A stretch of DNA of 64,000 bases from contig JAFZNG010000005.1 in the NCBI GenBank assembly GCA_017551025.1, forward strand, positions 1-64,000. The letters run 5' to 3'. Positions 61,493-64,000 of the stretch are shown here, piece after piece. The notes under the pieces were generated by a model. That model saw only the letters and a program-made list of their open reading frames with translations. It was not told the DNA's origin and did no database searches. A program made the translations under genes and the position numbers. The DNA is from Paludibacteraceae bacterium. GTDB taxonomy: Bacteria > Bacteroidota > Bacteroidia > Bacteroidales > Paludibacteraceae. Position 1 is the stretch's first letter. Every line of letters begins with the position of its first letter.

Positions 61493-61564
61493 AGGCCGGT
61501 AGCGGAGTCAAACCGCTCTATACGGTTTTGCAGACCGCCGACTAAATCGCTCATCCAACCGGCC
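61493..61564 (-). tRNA. tRNA-Cys (anticodon GCA) with unusual elbow
   Basis: Minus-strand cloverleaf of 72 bases: acceptor GGCCGGT/ACCGGCC, anticodon arm GCGGT-CTGCAAA-ACCGT, and the discriminator U73 expected for Cys. No CCA is encoded. The D loop lacks the usual GG pair and the T loop reads TTTGACT, with U where C56 is invariant, so the standard G19-C56 tertiary pair cannot form. A promoter lies at 61607-61638. Confidence 0.88.
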
Positions 61565-61606
61565 AAATCGCGTTCGGCAATCTTGCGCAGATCTCGAAAG
61601 CGGGTG

Positions 61607-61638
61607 CAAAAGTACTGCTTTTTTTTGATATACGCAAA
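61607..61638 (-). promoter_or_regulatory. Promoter of tRNA-Cys
   Basis: Minus strand: TTTG (61635-61638), 20 bases, TACTTTTG (61607-61614). The spacer CGTATATCAAAAAAAAGCAG nearly matches that of tRNA-Met. Confidence 0.8.
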
Positions 61639-61695
61639 TAAAAGTGCATTTTTTTTGAAAAATATTGTCAAAATGTTGTTAAAAAGTGTTTTTTA

Positions 61696-61727
61696 TTTGC
61701 ATAAATGGGAAATTTGTTGTATCTTTG
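61696..61727 (+). promoter_or_regulatory. Promoter of the secreted MAM-like protein gene
   Basis: TTTG 61696-61699, 20 bases, TATCTTTG 61720-61727. A leader of about 75 bases follows. Confidence 0.75.
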
Positions 61728-61805
61728 TGCCGGATTTTACGTTTGTGCGCGTATAAGCGTACATATCTTGTTTAGGATATACTAATAAAACAATAGCATC
61801 AGTCT

Positions 61806-64000
61806 ATGAAGAAATTTCTACTTGTATTGTTAGCGACCATTTCGGTGGCAGCAATGAGTCTCAAGGCGCAGACTATCGTTATCGACGAGGGCTTTGAGAA
61901 CGGAATTCAAGACAGCGTTTGGACGCAAGATTACGTTGCCGGTCACACGCCGTGGGCGGTAGAGGACGTATCGGACGGCCTGCAGTACCCTGCTACGGTA
62001 AAGCAAGGTACGAAGCGTGCTTACCTGCGTAACACCACGGGTGAGACCCAGGGTTACAAGACGCGTCTTGTCAGTAAGATAATGGACCTCAGTCCGCGTA
62101 AGGTTTATCAGCCGGAGTTGTCGTTCTGGTATGCCAACCCCAAATGGGCGGCTGACCGCGACACGCTGCGTGTGCTGTATCGTACCGGTCCTAATGCCCG
62201 GTGGAAACAGTTGGCAGAGTACAGTACGGCCATGGCTACCTGGCAAAAGGTGACGATGGAGTTGCCTGAGGTAGGTCCGACGTATCAGATCGCCTTTGAG
62301 GGTAGTGATAACCTGGGTCGTGGTATCGTGTTGGATAGCGTGAAGGTGCGTTCGGCGCCCGAGTGTACCGTGCCGCGTGGCATCATGGCCAGCAACAAGG
62401 GCTCGAATCGCGTCAATATTGCGTGGTCGGCCAGTTGGGATGCAGTGCAGTTTGAGTTGATTGTCAGCAAGGATACAATCAATCCGTACGAGATTACGGA
62501 AGAGGTGGAGGCTGCGCTGGCTTTCCATGGACTGGTTAGCGGTTTCCAGCAGAACTATGACCTTACGCTCGAGGCGGGCGAAGCGTATTATGTATATGTT
62601 CGCTCGATATGCGAGAACGAGATCAGTCTATGGAGCCATGAGGAGCAGGAAGGACTGCCTTACCGTTTCCGTGTGCGTACTACCAAGCAGGTGCCGTACA
62701 CAGAGCGTTTTGCGTATCCGAAGACCCAGAGTCAGGATCCTGATTGGACTTGGGTGAATAATGTTAGTGCTACAGCCTTGACGCCTTGGGTGAACTCGAA
62801 GGTGACCAGTAAGACGGAGTTGGCTAAGTACTCGAATGATACCACTTCGGCGGCTATCTTCTCGGGTCTGAATAGCAGCAATAAAGTTGTAGTTGGTGCG
62901 CCTATCGCCGGTGGCAAGTATGCGTATATGGCTACGCCGGCCTTGGCCGATACCTTGAATCCGGACTTCGCGCTGAACAAGTGTCAGGTGCATTTCTGGA
63001 GTACGGTATTTACGTATGTAGGTCGTCAGTACGGCCGTGGACTGATTGTGGGTGTGATGGACGACCCGGATGATATTACGACCTTTACGCCGATTGATAC
63101 GGTGACTGTCTGGGGCAACAAGGCCTTCCAGGAGAATATCGTAGAGCTCTCGTCCTATACCGGAACGGGTGCGTATATCGGTTTTGTAAGTGATTTCGAC
63201 CGTCAGAACCTCTTCTATATCGATAATGTGTCGATCGAGTATATCCCGGATGTACAGAAGGTGACCAAGATCAGCGTCAATCCGCGTGATACCTTTGCTA
63301 CGATCAGTTGGGAAGGTAATGCGGCCGCCTATAACGTGCTGATCACGAATGCGGAGGTTGATCCGGCCAACCCGGATCCGGAAGCTGTTGTTGATCAGGC
63401 GCTGGTGACGACCAACAGTTATCGTACCGATTCGCTGGAGGCATACCATGGATGGAACAACCATCCGTACTATGTCTATGTACAGGCGGTAGGTGCAGAC
63501 TGGAGTTATCGTTATCCGTTCGTGACACTCGATACGATGAGTACGGTGCCTTATACCTTGGACTTTGAGTTGAAGATCAAGCGTATCAATCTCTTTGGTA
63601 ACGATTCCAAGTATCCGTCGCTCACGACGACCAATAAGTTTAAGGGCAGTCAGTGTCTGTATATGGACAAGGTAGCCGGAACGGATGCGTGGTTTACGTT
63701 GCCGATGGTAGAGGACCTGGATAGTGTACAGGTGAAATTCTACCTGAGTGGCGGTTCCGGTACGAACACCTATAAGAAAGCGCATGCTACGCTCGGCGTG
63801 ATGACCAACCCGATGGATATTAATACCTTCCAGAAAGTGTCGAGCTTCACGCTGACGGCCGACGGTTATACCATGTGCTACGCCAACTTCAAGAACTATA
63901 AAGGTCCGAAGGACGGAGTGATAGCGATTGTATGGGATGATGTACGCGGTATGGCGGAGAATACGATCAACTATATCGATGAGTTGAAAGTAGAGCATGT
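61806..64000 (+). CDS. Large secreted protein with choice-of-anchor J (MAM-like) and fibronectin-like domains (5' part)
   Basis: The frame starts at ATG 61806 and is still open at the window edge (over 730 codons). A signal peptide (KKFLLVLLATISVAAMSLKA) leads to a MAM/choice-of-anchor J domain (IDEGFENGIQDSVW, ELSFWYANPKW, GIVLDSVKV), a fibronectin type III-like domain (VNIAWSASWDAVQFELIVSKD), a second pair of such domains (VHFWSTVFTYVGRQ, FYIDNVSIEYI, TISWEGNAAAYNVLIT) and the start of a third. Such beta-domain chains are typical of cell-surface or type IX secreted proteins of Bacteroidota, whose sorting tail would lie beyond the window. Confidence 0.85.
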   Translation, partial: MKKFLLVLLATISVAAMSLKAQTIVIDEGFENGIQDSVWTQDYVAGHTPWAVEDVSDGLQYPATVKQGTKRAYLRNTTGETQGYKTRLVSKIMDLSPRKVYQPELSFWYANPKWAADRDTLRVLYRTGPNARWKQLAEYSTAMATWQKVTMELPEVGPTYQIAFEGSDNLGRGIVLDSVKVRSAPECTVPRGIMASNKGSNRVNIAWSASWDAVQFELIVSKDTINPYEITEEVEAALAFHGLVSGFQQNYDLTLEAGEAYYVYVRSICENEISLWSHEEQEGLPYRFRVRTTKQVPYTERFAYPKTQSQDPDWTWVNNVSATALTPWVNSKVTSKTELAKYSNDTTSAAIFSGLNSSNKVVVGAPIAGGKYAYMATPALADTLNPDFALNKCQVHFWSTVFTYVGRQYGRGLIVGVMDDPDDITTFTPIDTVTVWGNKAFQENIVELSSYTGTGAYIGFVSDFDRQNLFYIDNVSIEYIPDVQKVTKISVNPRDTFATISWEGNAAAYNVLITNAEVDPANPDPEAVVDQALVTTNSYRTDSLEAYHGWNNHPYYVYVQAVGADWSYRYPFVTLDTMSTVPYTLDFELKIKRINLFGNDSKYPSLTTTNKFKGSQCLYMDKVAGTDAWFTLPMVEDLDSVQVKFYLSGGSGTNTYKKAHATLGVMTNPMDINTFQKVSSFTLTADGYTMCYANFKNYKGPKDGVIAIVWDDVRGMAENTINYIDELKVEH

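Noticed and set aside
62628-63998. 456-codon minus-strand frame at the right edge
   Set aside because: It mirrors the secreted MAM-like protein, whose plus-strand frame has a signal peptide, a promoter and clear domains.

Overview
The window is a stretch of a Bacteroidales (Bacteroidota) chromosome of roughly balanced base composition. Four things point there: promoters of the TTTG - 19/20 nt - TAnnTTTG type before most transcription units, an almost complete lack of Shine-Dalgarno sequences, family-specific genes (PorZ-like type IX secretion protein, GldG-like protein, DUF5606, DUF5683, DUF5686, the Nif3/zinc-ribbon pair, Bacteroidota GlgP), and a secreted MAM/choice-of-anchor protein at the right edge. 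I cannot name the genus. Nothing suggests a prophage, a complete insertion sequence or a CRISPR array.

Layout. 1-10.4 kb (+): tail of an unknown gene, CCA-adding enzyme, gyrB, a LOG protein, an inactive GH16-like protein, two Kdo-synthesis genes (kdsA, kdsD), a nucleoside kinase, a SPOR protein and folE. 10.4-16.6 kb (mostly -): a doubled PorZ-like protein, rdgB, hit, greA and a 40-residue protein behind an attenuator-like leader. 17-23 kb (+): uxaB-uxaA (galacturonate catabolism), comF, nadB, an NlpC/P60 peptidase. 23-27.5 kb: zinc-ribbon/Nif3/DUF5606, a CNNM protein, smpB, a sirtuin. 27.7-33.5 kb (+): RhuM-Doc protein and an AT-rich surface-polysaccharide cassette (TagD-like, SDR, CDP-glycerol transferase, glycosyltransferases, acyltransferase remnant); rhuM and tagD carry Shine-Dalgarno-like sequences, unlike their neighbours. 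33.5-48.6 kb (-): one long run from surA through a GldG-like protein, a LysM/periplasmic-binding protein, an outer-membrane barrel, kduI-kduD-DUF4861, a GT9 transferase, parA-parB, DUF5683, a lytic transglycosylase and a MerR regulator to a frame-shifted YfhO-family protein. 48.7-55.6 kb (+): DHH phosphoesterase, rpmH, rbfA, a LolC/E-type permease, a lipoprotein, xerD, DUF5686. 55.7-64 kb: glgP, a short RNase R-like enzyme, initiator tRNA-Met, a lone sufB, tRNA-Cys and the start of a large secreted protein.

Two genome-scale patterns stand out. First, short tandem arrays of 7-, 8- or 11-base units from several unrelated sequence families sit at gene junctions, often forming the stop codon of one gene and reaching the start of the next. 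They also occur inside genes. In the YfhO gene three perfect 7-base copies coincide exactly with a frameshift that one added copy, or two lost copies, would repair, which is the geometry of a phase-variable locus. Second, several divergent gene pairs share overlapping back-to-back promoters whose -33 boxes are interleaved in a palindromic TTTG...CAAA core, so that the two directions should exclude each other.

Other points: the PorZ-like protein is an end-to-end duplication of the whole propeller region, the RNase R-like enzyme lacks its N-terminal cold-shock domains although a promoter sits just before its start, and tRNA-Cys has lost both partners of the usual G19-C56 elbow pair. All assignments come from reading sequence and motifs; no database search was run.
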